A stretch of 64,000 nucleotides of DNA, taken from contig NZ_QUBS01000084.1 of assembly GCF_003390925.1 (NCBI RefSeq), positions 186,001 through 250,000 of the forward strand, in the 5' to 3' direction. A model generated the notes under the pieces. The model ran no database searches. It saw nothing but the letters and a program-made list of their open reading frames with translations, and was not told where the DNA came from. Below, piece after piece: positions 42,337 through 50,257 of the stretch. The number at the start of each line of letters is the position of its first letter. Within the stretch, counting starts at the first letter, position 1. The position numbers and the translations under genes are program-made. Source of the DNA: Trinickia diaoshuihuensis. Lineage in GTDB: Bacteria > Pseudomonadota > Gammaproteobacteria > Burkholderiales > Burkholderiaceae.

Positions 42337-43065
42337 TCAAGCGCTGCGCTTGCGCCGCTCCTGTCCTTTCTCCGTGACGATCGAGTCGAAGGCATCGATC
42401 TGCGAGAAGCGCACGGCTTTGACGACGCCGAACTTGCTCGTATCGGCGACGAGATGGCTTTCGACGGCGTTGGCCATGGCCGCTTGCTTGATCGCCACCT
42501 CGTGGAAATTCCAGCATGTGACGCCACGCGCGTCGTCGATGCCGCCCGCCGAGATGAATGCCTTGTTGATGCCCATGCGCCTGAGCATCTCGAGGCTTTC
42601 GTCGCCCGTGAACGAATCGGACGACGGCACGTAGACGCCGCCGAGCAGAATCATCCGCACGTTGGGCATGCCGCGCAAAATCTCCGCGATGTTGAGCGAG
42701 TAGCAGACCACGGTGATTTGCATGTCCGCGGGAATCAGACGCGCCAGCGTCGTGAGCGTCGTGCCGCAGTCGATGAAGATCGTTTCGTTATCGGCGATTA
42801 GTTCGGCGGCGTGCGCGGACGCTTGCGCCTTGGCCTGCGCGAAGTGATCTTCCTCCTGTTCGAGCGAATAGCCGGCCGCGTTCGGTACGTTGGCCGCGCT
42901 GACGATATAGCCGCCGAGATAGGTAAAGCGTTCGGGGTTCGCATTGATATCGCGCCGCACCGTCATTTCCGACACGCCGAGTAGCGCGGCGGCGTCGCGC
43001 AAGCGCATGACGCTGTGTTTATCGAGCGCATCGGCCAGGGCGCGCAGACGATCGGATTTGGACAT
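42337..43065 (-). CDS. deoR: DeoR-like repressor of the deoxysugar cluster
   Basis: A 242-residue DeoR-family repressor that resembles E. coli DeoR itself, not just the broad family: RLRALADALDKHSVMRLRDAAALLGVSEMTVRRDINANPERFTYLGGYIV, IFIDCGTTLTTLARLIP, ITVVCYSLNIAEILRGMPN and GVTCWNFHEVAIKQAAMANAVESHLVADTSKFG. E. coli DeoR responds to deoxyribose 5-phosphate, which fits the deoC gene in the cluster. It reads back toward the transporter genes; the ATG at 43065 (MSKSDRLRAL) follows TTGAAAGAATCG, a weak ribosome-binding site. Longer open frame upstream runs through the non-coding leader. Confidence 0.87.
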   Translation of the reverse strand: MSKSDRLRALADALDKHSVMRLRDAAALLGVSEMTVRRDINANPERFTYLGGYIVSAANVPNAAGYSLEQEEDHFAQAKAQASAHAAELIADNETIFIDCGTTLTTLARLIPADMQITVVCYSLNIAEILRGMPNVRMILLGGVYVPSSDSFTGDESLEMLRRMGINKAFISAGGIDDARGVTCWNFHEVAIKQAAMANAVESHLVADTSKFGVVKAVRFSQIDAFDSIVTEKGQERRKRSA

Positions 43066-43198
43066 CGATTCTTTCAAGGAACGCCGCGAGGCGGGGAGGG
43101 ACCGCCGATCGAATACGTTACATTTATAGCGGAAAGTTGATCGAATTATAACAAGTGCATGCGCGGCCGCGCAAAGAAATCGGTGTTGCGGTGCGAGC

Positions 43199-44035
43199 TT
43201 ATCCCGCCGTACCGGCTGACAATTGCGTATGTACGGTACGCGCGAGGCCCAGCAACACATTGCGGTCGATCCCGCCGGAGACCGCGTAGCCGAAGTCGCC
43301 GTCGACCCAGTAGAAGACGTTGACCGGGCCGTCCCGGTAGAGCCTGAAGGCCGTCGCGTGCGTGCTGGGATTGCGGCGCGCGATGCACAAGGTGACGCGT
43401 TCGCCTTGCTGATCCCGATACATGAACAATGCGGTCGGCCCATCGGCGCCGGGCAGCAGGCGGCCGCCCGTCAACTCGAAACCCGCGCGGGACAGCAGCG
43501 GCGGATGGATGGTGGTCCCCAGCCGGTCCGTGAGCCAGCGCATGAATTCGCGCTCGTCTTGTTCGGCGGCGTTCGCAGGCCGGTCCACCGCGGGCATGTA
43601 GACCACGTGCGCGACGGCGGCCTGCCGGGCGAAGCCGGTGCCGGTCTCGAGCGCGACCGTATGCGGTGCCTCGTTGCCCCCCATCGGAAAACCCCCGTCG
43701 GCGAAGCGGCGCACGCCGGAATCGACGCCCGCTCCGATGCCGATGCCCAACACGAGCATCGCCGCGAGCGCCATCCAACGATGCCGATTCGCGAACGGCC
43801 CTTGCGCTTGCCGCTGCATAGCGGCTTGCAAGCGAGCCGGCATGGGCTCGTCCAAGACGCGATCGTAGCGATCGTGCAAAAGGGCTCCGAGCGAACGATA
43901 TTGGCCGACGCGCTCGGCCAGCTCGGGGTGCCGCGCGACGAGCGCGTCGATCTCGACACGGCGCGCTTCAGGCAGCGCGCCGTCCACGTACGCGTGCAAT
44001 TCGGCGTCGTCGATGGCGTTTATCTCGTCTCTCAC
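43199..44035 (-). CDS. Transmembrane anti-sigma factor
   Basis: A 278-residue protein with a cytoplasmic anti-sigma region (DEINAIDDAELHAYVDGALPEARRVEIDALVARHPELAERVGQYRSLGALL), one transmembrane helix (WMALAAMLVLGIGIGAGV near residue 100) and a periplasmic domain of about 170 residues. It is read from a GTG at 44035 that overlaps the sigma factor stop (GTGA), the usual sigma/anti-sigma coupling. The signal sensed is not evident; the zinc-binding HxxxCxxC motif of ZAS proteins is absent. Confidence 0.83.
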   Translation of the reverse strand: MRDEINAIDDAELHAYVDGALPEARRVEIDALVARHPELAERVGQYRSLGALLHDRYDRVLDEPMPARLQAAMQRQAQGPFANRHRWMALAAMLVLGIGIGAGVDSGVRRFADGGFPMGGNEAPHTVALETGTGFARQAAVAHVVYMPAVDRPANAAEQDEREFMRWLTDRLGTTIHPPLLSRAGFELTGGRLLPGADGPTALFMYRDQQGERVTLCIARRNPSTHATAFRLYRDGPVNVFYWVDGDFGYAVSGGIDRNVLLGLARTVHTQLSAGTAG

Positions 44036-44550
44036 TTGACCACCCGTAGCTTTTCGACAGGGCGTGCACCCGTCATCAACGTTCTGAGCTTTTCGCGGCC
44101 GCGCGACAACCGCGACATCACCGTGCCGATCGGCACACCCAGCATGAGGGCAACCTCGGCATAGCTCATGTCCTCCAACCCGACGAGCAGCACGACGACG
44201 CGCTGCTCGTGCGGTAGCTGCTGCAGAGCGGCATCGAGGTCTCTGACCTCGAGCGACCGCGTTTGAGGTGCCGGCACCGCGAACTCGCGTTCGTCGACGC
44301 CCGCGTCGTCGACGCTGACATGCAAGGCGCGCACGGACGCGCGGCGCGCCTGATTGGCGAACAGATTGTGCATGATCGTGAAAAGCCACGCGCGCAAGTC
44401 GGTGCCGGGCGTGAACAGCGCGACGCGCGCCAGCGCGCGCTCGAGCGTGTCTTGCACGAGGTCGTCGGCGAGCTCGCGATTGTGCAGCAGGGCTCTCGCA
44501 TAACGGCGCAAGCGCGGGACGTGCACCGCCAATTCGTTCCGGATATCCAT
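44032..44550 (-). CDS. ECF-type RNA polymerase sigma factor
   Basis: A 172-residue sigma-70-family protein with region 2 (YARALLHNRELADDLVQDTLERALARVALFTPGTDLRAWLFTIMHNLFANQARR) and region 4 (LQQLPHEQRVVVLLVGLEDMSYAEVALMLGVPIGTVMSRLSRGREKL), and no region 1.1 or 3, as in extracytoplasmic-function sigma factors. It directs a stress regulon when released by the overlapping anti-sigma factor. The divergent DUF305 and beta-propeller genes, 210 bases away, are likely targets. Confidence 0.92.
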   Translation of the reverse strand: MDIRNELAVHVPRLRRYARALLHNRELADDLVQDTLERALARVALFTPGTDLRAWLFTIMHNLFANQARRASVRALHVSVDDAGVDEREFAVPAPQTRSLEVRDLDAALQQLPHEQRVVVLLVGLEDMSYAEVALMLGVPIGTVMSRLSRGREKLRTLMTGARPVEKLRVVK

Positions 44551-44760
44551 TCGTCTACCGAGCGCATGCCCGCGCGGCGGCCGGGATGGCGCCGCGCACT
44601 GTCGCCCTCAAGCGGGCAAACACGTGTGGCGCGAGTTTATTCCAGCCGAAGCCGGGCGTCCTGCGACAGGGCCGAGGCCGCTCGCCGGGGGCCGGGGAAT
44701 AAAGGACACCGGCTTGTGTTTGCCTCGACGGTGCTGTCCCATTTCTTATCCGGAGGCTCG

Positions 44761-45189
44761 ATGAATTTGCCTACGCTGCGCCGATCGCATGCGTTCGCGC
44801 TTGGTATTGCCGTGTGTTGGGCGTGCGCGGGGAGCATTCCCGTCGTGGCCCTGGCCGCGCGCGCCGATAGCCGTGAGGCTGCTTTTCTCGCGGAGAACGA
44901 CGAGGCGATGACGGCCATGATGGCCGGCATGGACGCGAAACCGAGCGGCGATGTCGATCGCGACTTCGTCGCGATGATGATCCCTCACCATCAAGGCGCC
45001 ATCGATATGGCCCAGGCCGAATTGCGCTACGGCCACAGCGAAACGTTGCGTCGTATGGCGCAAGAAATCATCGTCGAGCAGCAACAGGAAATCACGGCAA
45101 TGCGGTTGGCGCTCGGTCAGCCATTGCCGCCCGCGCTACCCGCCCCCGACCAATTGAAGCGCGTCGAGTCCGAACCGCCGTCACGTTAA
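44761..45189 (+). CDS. DUF305-family exported protein
   Basis: A 142-residue secreted protein: signal peptide (HAFALGIAVCWACAGSIPVVALAARA), then a DUF305 four-helix domain with the conserved DFVAMMIPHHQGAIDMAQAEL motif (paired His), ETLRRMAQEIIVEQQQEI and Met-rich AMTAMMAGM. DUF305 proteins often occur with copper-handling genes; a direct role is unproven. The start at 44761 follows TTATCCGGAGGCTCG. It precedes the beta-propeller gene by 20 bases, forming a two-gene unit divergent from the sigma factor. Confidence 0.87.
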   Translation: MNLPTLRRSHAFALGIAVCWACAGSIPVVALAARADSREAAFLAENDEAMTAMMAGMDAKPSGDVDRDFVAMMIPHHQGAIDMAQAELRYGHSETLRRMAQEIIVEQQQEITAMRLALGQPLPPALPAPDQLKRVESEPPSR

Positions 45190-45209
45190 CTCATCGATCA
45201 GGAAACGTA

Positions 45210-46685
45210 ATGAAAACCGAAGCAACGCGAATTTTCCGAGCGGCGCTGGCCGCGTCTTTTCTCGCCGCCATGCCTTGCGCTTTCGCGGGCCAGGCGCCGG
45301 GCGCGGCGTCCGCTCCCGACATCCCGGTGAGTCATCGCGACCGGGTCTATGCCGCCGAGCAGTTCTCGAACACGGTATCGGTCATCGATCCGCTCGACAA
45401 TCGCCTGCTCGGCGTCATTCGTCTCGGCGATCCCGCGCCTGCCAATTTCAGTCCGCTGTACAAAGGGCAACTTCTCGTCCACGGCATGGGGTTCTCTCCC
45501 GATCATCGAACCCTCGCGGTCGTCTCCATCGGCTCCAATTCCGTGACGTTTATCGATACGCAGACCAATACGGTCAAACACGTCACCTATGTCGGCCGTT
45601 CGCCGCACGAGGCGTTTTTCACGCCCGACGGTCGCGAACTGTGGGTGACCGTGCGCGGGGAGGACTACGTGGACGTTCTCGATGCGGCGACGTTCGAGGA
45701 GAAGACGCGCATCAAAGTCCCGGCCGGCCCGGGCATGCAAATCTTCTCCCCCGACGGCCGCTACGGCTATGTCTGCTCTTCGTTCAATCCCGAGACGGAG
45801 GTGATTTCGGTCGCCGATCATCGGATCGTCGGCAAGGTTGCGCAAGCGAGCCCGTTTTGTCCCAACATCGCGGCCACCCCCGACGGCAACGAGGTGTGGT
45901 TTACGTTGAAGGACGTAGGCAAGACGCAAGTCTTCGAGGCCCGGCCGCCGTTTGCGTTGCTCAAAACGATCGACACGGGCCCCATCACGAACCACGTCAA
46001 CATCGTGCGTAACGCGAACGGGATGTTCGCCTATGTCACGATCGGCGGACTGAACGAAGTGAAGGTTTTCCGTACCGACGATTTCAGCCAAGTCGCGACG
46101 ATCCCCGTAGGCAGCCTGCCGCATGGCGCCTGGCCGTCGGGCGACGGCAGCCGTCTATACGTCGGCCTCGAAAACGCCGATGCGATGGCGGTCATCGATA
46201 CGCTGACGAACAAGGTCTTGGCGAACGTGCCGATCGGACAAGCGCCGCAAGCCGTCGCCTACGTGCCCGAAGCGGTGCCGCGTGGCGATGGGACCTCGAA
46301 TTTGCAGCCGCTCGGCATAGCCGGCAGCACAGCCCAGATCGCCTTGCTGCCGCGCGCGGGCGCGACCGATGCGCATACGAGCGTGACCTTGTTCGATCAG
46401 GGATTGTCTCAAGTGATGCAAGCGGCAGTGGCGGGCTTGCAGCCGAAACGATCCTATGTGTTGGGTCTTGCCGATCGGGCGGATGGCAGCGGCGCCATCG
46501 ACGTGCTCTCGCGTTTCACGACCAATCCGGCGGGCGCCGCGATCGTCAATGCGGTGGGTCAGATCCGGCAGGCCGTTGCGGCCGCCGATCCGGGTTCGGC
46601 GCCGAACGATAGGCGCCGCTATCTAGTGATCGCGCCGGAGACGGACGGCAAGATCGGCGTTCCGGTGCAAACGCAAGCCCTTTGA
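45210..46685 (+). CDS. Exported YncE-like seven-bladed beta-propeller protein
   Basis: A 491-residue protein with a signal peptide (FRAALAASFLAAMPCAFAG) and repeated propeller strands of the YVTN type: TVSVIDPLDNRLLGVIRL, TVTFIDTQTNT-like units, ELWVTVRGEDYVDVLDAATF, YGYVCSSFNPETEVISVADHRIVG, SRLYVGLENADAMAVIDTLTNKVL. The last about 130 residues form a separate region. Such proteins are periplasmic binding or scaffold proteins; the ligand is unknown. It is second in the unit after the DUF305 gene. Confidence 0.83.
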   Translation: MKTEATRIFRAALAASFLAAMPCAFAGQAPGAASAPDIPVSHRDRVYAAEQFSNTVSVIDPLDNRLLGVIRLGDPAPANFSPLYKGQLLVHGMGFSPDHRTLAVVSIGSNSVTFIDTQTNTVKHVTYVGRSPHEAFFTPDGRELWVTVRGEDYVDVLDAATFEEKTRIKVPAGPGMQIFSPDGRYGYVCSSFNPETEVISVADHRIVGKVAQASPFCPNIAATPDGNEVWFTLKDVGKTQVFEARPPFALLKTIDTGPITNHVNIVRNANGMFAYVTIGGLNEVKVFRTDDFSQVATIPVGSLPHGAWPSGDGSRLYVGLENADAMAVIDTLTNKVLANVPIGQAPQAVAYVPEAVPRGDGTSNLQPLGIAGSTAQIALLPRAGATDAHTSVTLFDQGLSQVMQAAVAGLQPKRSYVLGLADRADGSGAIDVLSRFTTNPAGAAIVNAVGQIRQAVAAADPGSAPNDRRRYLVIAPETDGKIGVPVQTQAL

Positions 46686-46827
46686 ACGAACCCGTGAGTC
46701 TGAAATGGGCGGCAACGCTCGGACCGCTTTTACGGGGGTTGATTTTAATACCCGGCCCCGTTTAACTAAATCTGCTCCGGTCTAATAAAGTTAAGGAAAC
46801 CTAAGTAACCGAAATGCCACGCAAAAA

Positions 46828-46849
46828 CAAACGTTTACGCGAACGTTTG
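46828..46849. promoter_or_regulatory. Inverted repeat CAAACGTT-N6-AACGTTTG upstream of the CheY-like gene
   Basis: CAAACGTT (46828-46835) and AACGTTTG (46842-46849) with a 6-base spacer; a third related TAAACGTTTT begins at 46859. The block lies about 100 bases upstream of the response-regulator start in a 262-base AT-richer gap after the beta-propeller gene. Upstream TAATAAAGTTAAGG (about 46783) partly recalls the -35 of sigma-28 promoters, but the -10 match is weak. Likely a regulator site; the protein is unknown. Confidence 0.5.
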
Positions 46850-46947
46850 CGCCCTATGTAAACGTTTTCTTCGTTGGGGTTTCTGAGTACTTCAGATTCA
46901 AGGCAGGCGGCCGTTATATCAGACAGGTTTCGAAGGAATAGCCGAAA

Positions 46948-47316
46948 ATGGGATTGCCTGTACTGGTCGTGGACGATTCGACGCTCGCCCGCCGACTGCT
47001 GATCAACGCCTTGCCCGAGGCGTGGGACGTCGAAATCACTCAAGCCGCGAACGGTGCGGATGCGCTGGCGGCCTACCGCGAAGGACGCGCCTCGGTCATG
47101 TTTCTCGATCTGACGATGCCCGGCATCACGGGTTTCGACGTGCTCGAGACCGTCCGTGCGGAAGGCCTCGATAGCTTCGTGATCGTCGTCTCCGCCGATA
47201 TTCAACCCGAAGCGAAAGCTCGTGTGAAGGCGCTCGGCGCCGTCGCTTTCATCGATAAGCCGATTTCGAGTGCAAAGTTGTTGCCGGTCTTGAAAGAGTA
47301 CGGATTGTATGAGTGA
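46948..47316 (+). CDS. CheY-like single-domain response regulator
   Basis: A 122-residue receiver domain without an output domain. The acidic pair is Asp9-Asp10 (VVDDSTLAR), the phosphoacceptor Asp54 (MFLDLTMPGITGFDVL), and the conserved Lys is in AFIDKPISS. It overlaps the CheC-type gene by 8 bases, indicating that the neighbour is its phosphatase. No CheA kinase is in the window, so the phosphodonor is elsewhere. Confidence 0.92.
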   Translation: MGLPVLVVDDSTLARRLLINALPEAWDVEITQAANGADALAAYREGRASVMFLDLTMPGITGFDVLETVRAEGLDSFVIVVSADIQPEAKARVKALGAVAFIDKPISSAKLLPVLKEYGLYE

Positions 47317-47938
47317 GCCTATCCTCACCGAAGACCAGCGCGACGCGCTGCAAGAGATCGCGAACATTGGCATGGGCCAAGCGGGCGCGCGCCTTGCCGC
47401 GCTGCTCGGGCGCTTCGTGCACCTGTCCGTGCCGCGCATCCGCATGGTCGATACCGACACGCTGCCCACGGCCGTGCGCGATATGCTCGACTTCACGGAG
47501 CCCGTGACGGCGCTGCGCCAAAGTTTTCGCTGCGACATCGCCGGGGAGGCGATCTCGCTGTTCGACAGCCGCAGCGCCGAGCACATGAAGGCGGTGTTCG
47601 GCTCCGATGACATGCTGGGGGAGCAGGGCGAGGAAGAAATGTCCGACGCCGAGGCCCTATCGGACGTCGCCAATTTGATCGCCGGCGCGTGCTTGACGGG
47701 ATTGTTCGAGCAGCTCGGGCAGTTGCCGACGTTTACGCCCCCGCGCGTGATCGGCGTGCAACTCGACCTCGAAGAGGTGTTGCATCCCTCCAAGCTCCCT
47801 TGGGACCGCGCGTTGTTGCTCGAGGTCAATTTGCAGACCGAAGACGGCGTGTTCGGCTCGCATCTGCTGACGCTGATGACGGCCAAGGCGGTGCAGTCGC
47901 TCGTGACGGCGCTGGAAGGCTTCCTGGCCAATCTTTGA
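47309..47938 (+). CDS. cheC: CheC-family phosphatase of phospho-CheY
   Basis: A 209-residue CheC/CheX/FliY-type protein. The first half has the full active-site pattern D/S-x3-E-x2-N-x22-P: Asp12, Glu16, Asn19, Pro42 (RDALQEIANIGMG). The second half keeps the pattern as E-x3-D-x2-N-x22-P (EALSDVANLIAG), with Asp in place of the catalytic Glu, so it may be weaker. CheC dephosphorylates CheY-P and, in Bacillus, adapts receptors with CheD. Overlap with the CheY-like gene and a diguanylate cyclase 20 bases downstream suggests a linked signalling unit. Confidence 0.88.
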   Translation: MSEPILTEDQRDALQEIANIGMGQAGARLAALLGRFVHLSVPRIRMVDTDTLPTAVRDMLDFTEPVTALRQSFRCDIAGEAISLFDSRSAEHMKAVFGSDDMLGEQGEEEMSDAEALSDVANLIAGACLTGLFEQLGQLPTFTPPRVIGVQLDLEEVLHPSKLPWDRALLLEVNLQTEDGVFGSHLLTLMTAKAVQSLVTALEGFLANL

Positions 47939-47958
47939 ACTTATCGTAGCTGCACAAG

Positions 47959-48909
<951 letters not shown>

Positions 48910-48973
48910 GTCTTGCTTGCCGATCCGCCGCACGCGTCGCGCGTGCGGCCGATGAGCTTGCCCCTTCACCCGC

Positions 48974-49504
48974 TCAGTGGCTCTCCGAACGAGCCGCAAT
49001 CCAATCCATCGCCGCGAACAGCACGCCCGACACGATGAACGTCAGGTGCAAGATCACGAGCCAGCGCACGCGCGCCTCGTCGAGCGGGATGTCTTGCTCG
49101 GTCAGACTCATGAACGCGCGGAGCAACGAGATCGCCGAGATGGCGACGATCGAGCCGATCAGTTTCATCTTCAGGCCCGAGAAGTCGAGCGTGCCCATCC
49201 AGCTTGGACGGTCCTCGCTGTCGCCTGTATCGATCTTCGAAATGAAGTTTTCGTAGCCCGAGAAAATCACGATGACGACGAGGTTGGCCGCGAGCGAGAG
49301 ATCGATGAGAGAAAGCGTCGCGAGAATGATCTGCTCGGGGGAAGCGTGCAGTACGCCGCCGAGCGCGTGCACGAGCTCTTCGACGAACGCGACCAGCAGC
49401 ATGACGAGCGAGAACACGAGACCGACGTAAAACGGCGCGAGCAGCCAGCGCGACTTGAAAAGGGAAAACTCGAGCAGTTTTTCCAGAGGCTTGCGTTGAT
49501 GCAT
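48974..49504 (-). CDS. YqhA/UPF0114-family membrane protein
   Basis: A 176-residue inner-membrane protein with four hydrophobic segments. MHQRKPLEKLLEFSLFKSRWLLAPFYVGLVFSLVMLLVAFVEE and IDLSLAANLVVIVIFSGYENFISKID are typical of the YqhA family of unknown function. Standing alone on the minus strand, its downstream end faces the diguanylate cyclase gene. AGGAAGAACGCCCC precedes the start. Confidence 0.88.
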   Translation of the reverse strand: MHQRKPLEKLLEFSLFKSRWLLAPFYVGLVFSLVMLLVAFVEELVHALGGVLHASPEQIILATLSLIDLSLAANLVVIVIFSGYENFISKIDTGDSEDRPSWMGTLDFSGLKMKLIGSIVAISAISLLRAFMSLTEQDIPLDEARVRWLVILHLTFIVSGVLFAAMDWIAARSESH

Positions 49505-49623
49505 GGGGCGTTCTTCCTGTTTTGTTCCCGGTTGCGCGCGTGCATCGACGATCCATGCACGCGCGAACCGGCAATTTTACAGTTTCCTTGCGAACGACTC
49601 GTGACGCCCGCCGGCGAAGGCCG

Positions 49624-50199
49624 CTACAACGGTTTCGCGGCGACGAGGTTCGATACGCGCGCGAAGGTGCCGCCGCCTAGATGGTGGATGGTATGGAGAT
49701 CCGCGTTCGCATCGTCGAACCGCCAGCGGCCTTGATCGAACACGCGCGCATCGGCCGCGGCCGCGACGACCTCGCCGAAACAGGTGTCGTAGGCGTCTTC
49801 CGTATGCGGCTCGCGAATCAGCTTGCACTCCATCCACGCCGCGCAGCCGGCTTCGATCAGCGGCAATCCGAGTTCGGGCCCGGTCGCCGTGGCAATCGCA
49901 AAGCGCGCGAACTTATCGACCTCGCGGCCGCTCGTGCTGCCGACCGCGTAAGTCAAATCGATCGCCGCGGCGCCGGGGATACAGACGGCGAACGTGCCGC
50001 TCGCGGTCATCAACTGGCGCGTGAACGTGGTTTTGTCGATGACGATGGCGATGCGCGGCGGCGTGAACTCGACGGGCATCGACCACGCAGCCGCCATGAC
50101 GTTGCGACGTGAACCGTCGGCCGTGGTGACGAGGACGGTAGGGCCATGGTTGATCAGGCGGCTGGCGTGTTCGAGTGCAACGGGGCGGAAGTGGCTCAT
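49624..50199 (-). CDS. Flavin reductase-like FMN-binding protein
   Basis: A 191-residue flavin-reductase-domain protein: MSHFRPVALEHASRLINHGPTVLVTTADGSRRNVMAAAWSMPVEFTPPRIAIVIDKTTFTRQL is the FMN-binding barrel start, with GTFAVCIPGAAAIDLTYAVGSTSGREVDKF and HTIHHLGGGTFARV (conserved His pair) later. Likely an NAD(P)H-dependent flavin reductase or small flavoprotein. The start MSHFRPVAL at 50199 matches relatives; an in-frame ATG at 50214 lies in a tandem repeat. No clear ribosome-binding site is seen, since the repeat occupies that position. Confidence 0.82.
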   Translation of the reverse strand: MSHFRPVALEHASRLINHGPTVLVTTADGSRRNVMAAAWSMPVEFTPPRIAIVIDKTTFTRQLMTASGTFAVCIPGAAAIDLTYAVGSTSGREVDKFARFAIATATGPELGLPLIEAGCAAWMECKLIREPHTEDAYDTCFGEVVAAAADARVFDQGRWRFDDANADLHTIHHLGGGTFARVSNLVAAKPL

Positions 50200-50205
50200 G
50201 GGGGC

Positions 50206-50238
50206 GATAGGCAACGGATAGGCAACGGATAGGCAACG
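50206..50238. repeat. Three perfect tandem copies of an 11-bp repeat at the flavin reductase start
   Basis: GATAGGCAACG occurs at 50206, 50217 and 50228 without mismatch and is followed by a further G. It covers the -7 to -39 region of the minus-strand gene starting at 50199, where the ribosome-binding site would be. The unit is not a multiple of three, so copy-number change would also switch the frame of the upstream alternative start. Confidence 0.85.
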
Positions 50239-50257
50239 GGACGAAAGTTAAACGATT

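Noticed and set aside
46780-46815. Sigma-28 (flagellar) promoter before the CheY-like gene
   Set aside because: The TAAAGTTA part fits the -35 but no GCCGATAA-like -10 occurs at the right spacing.
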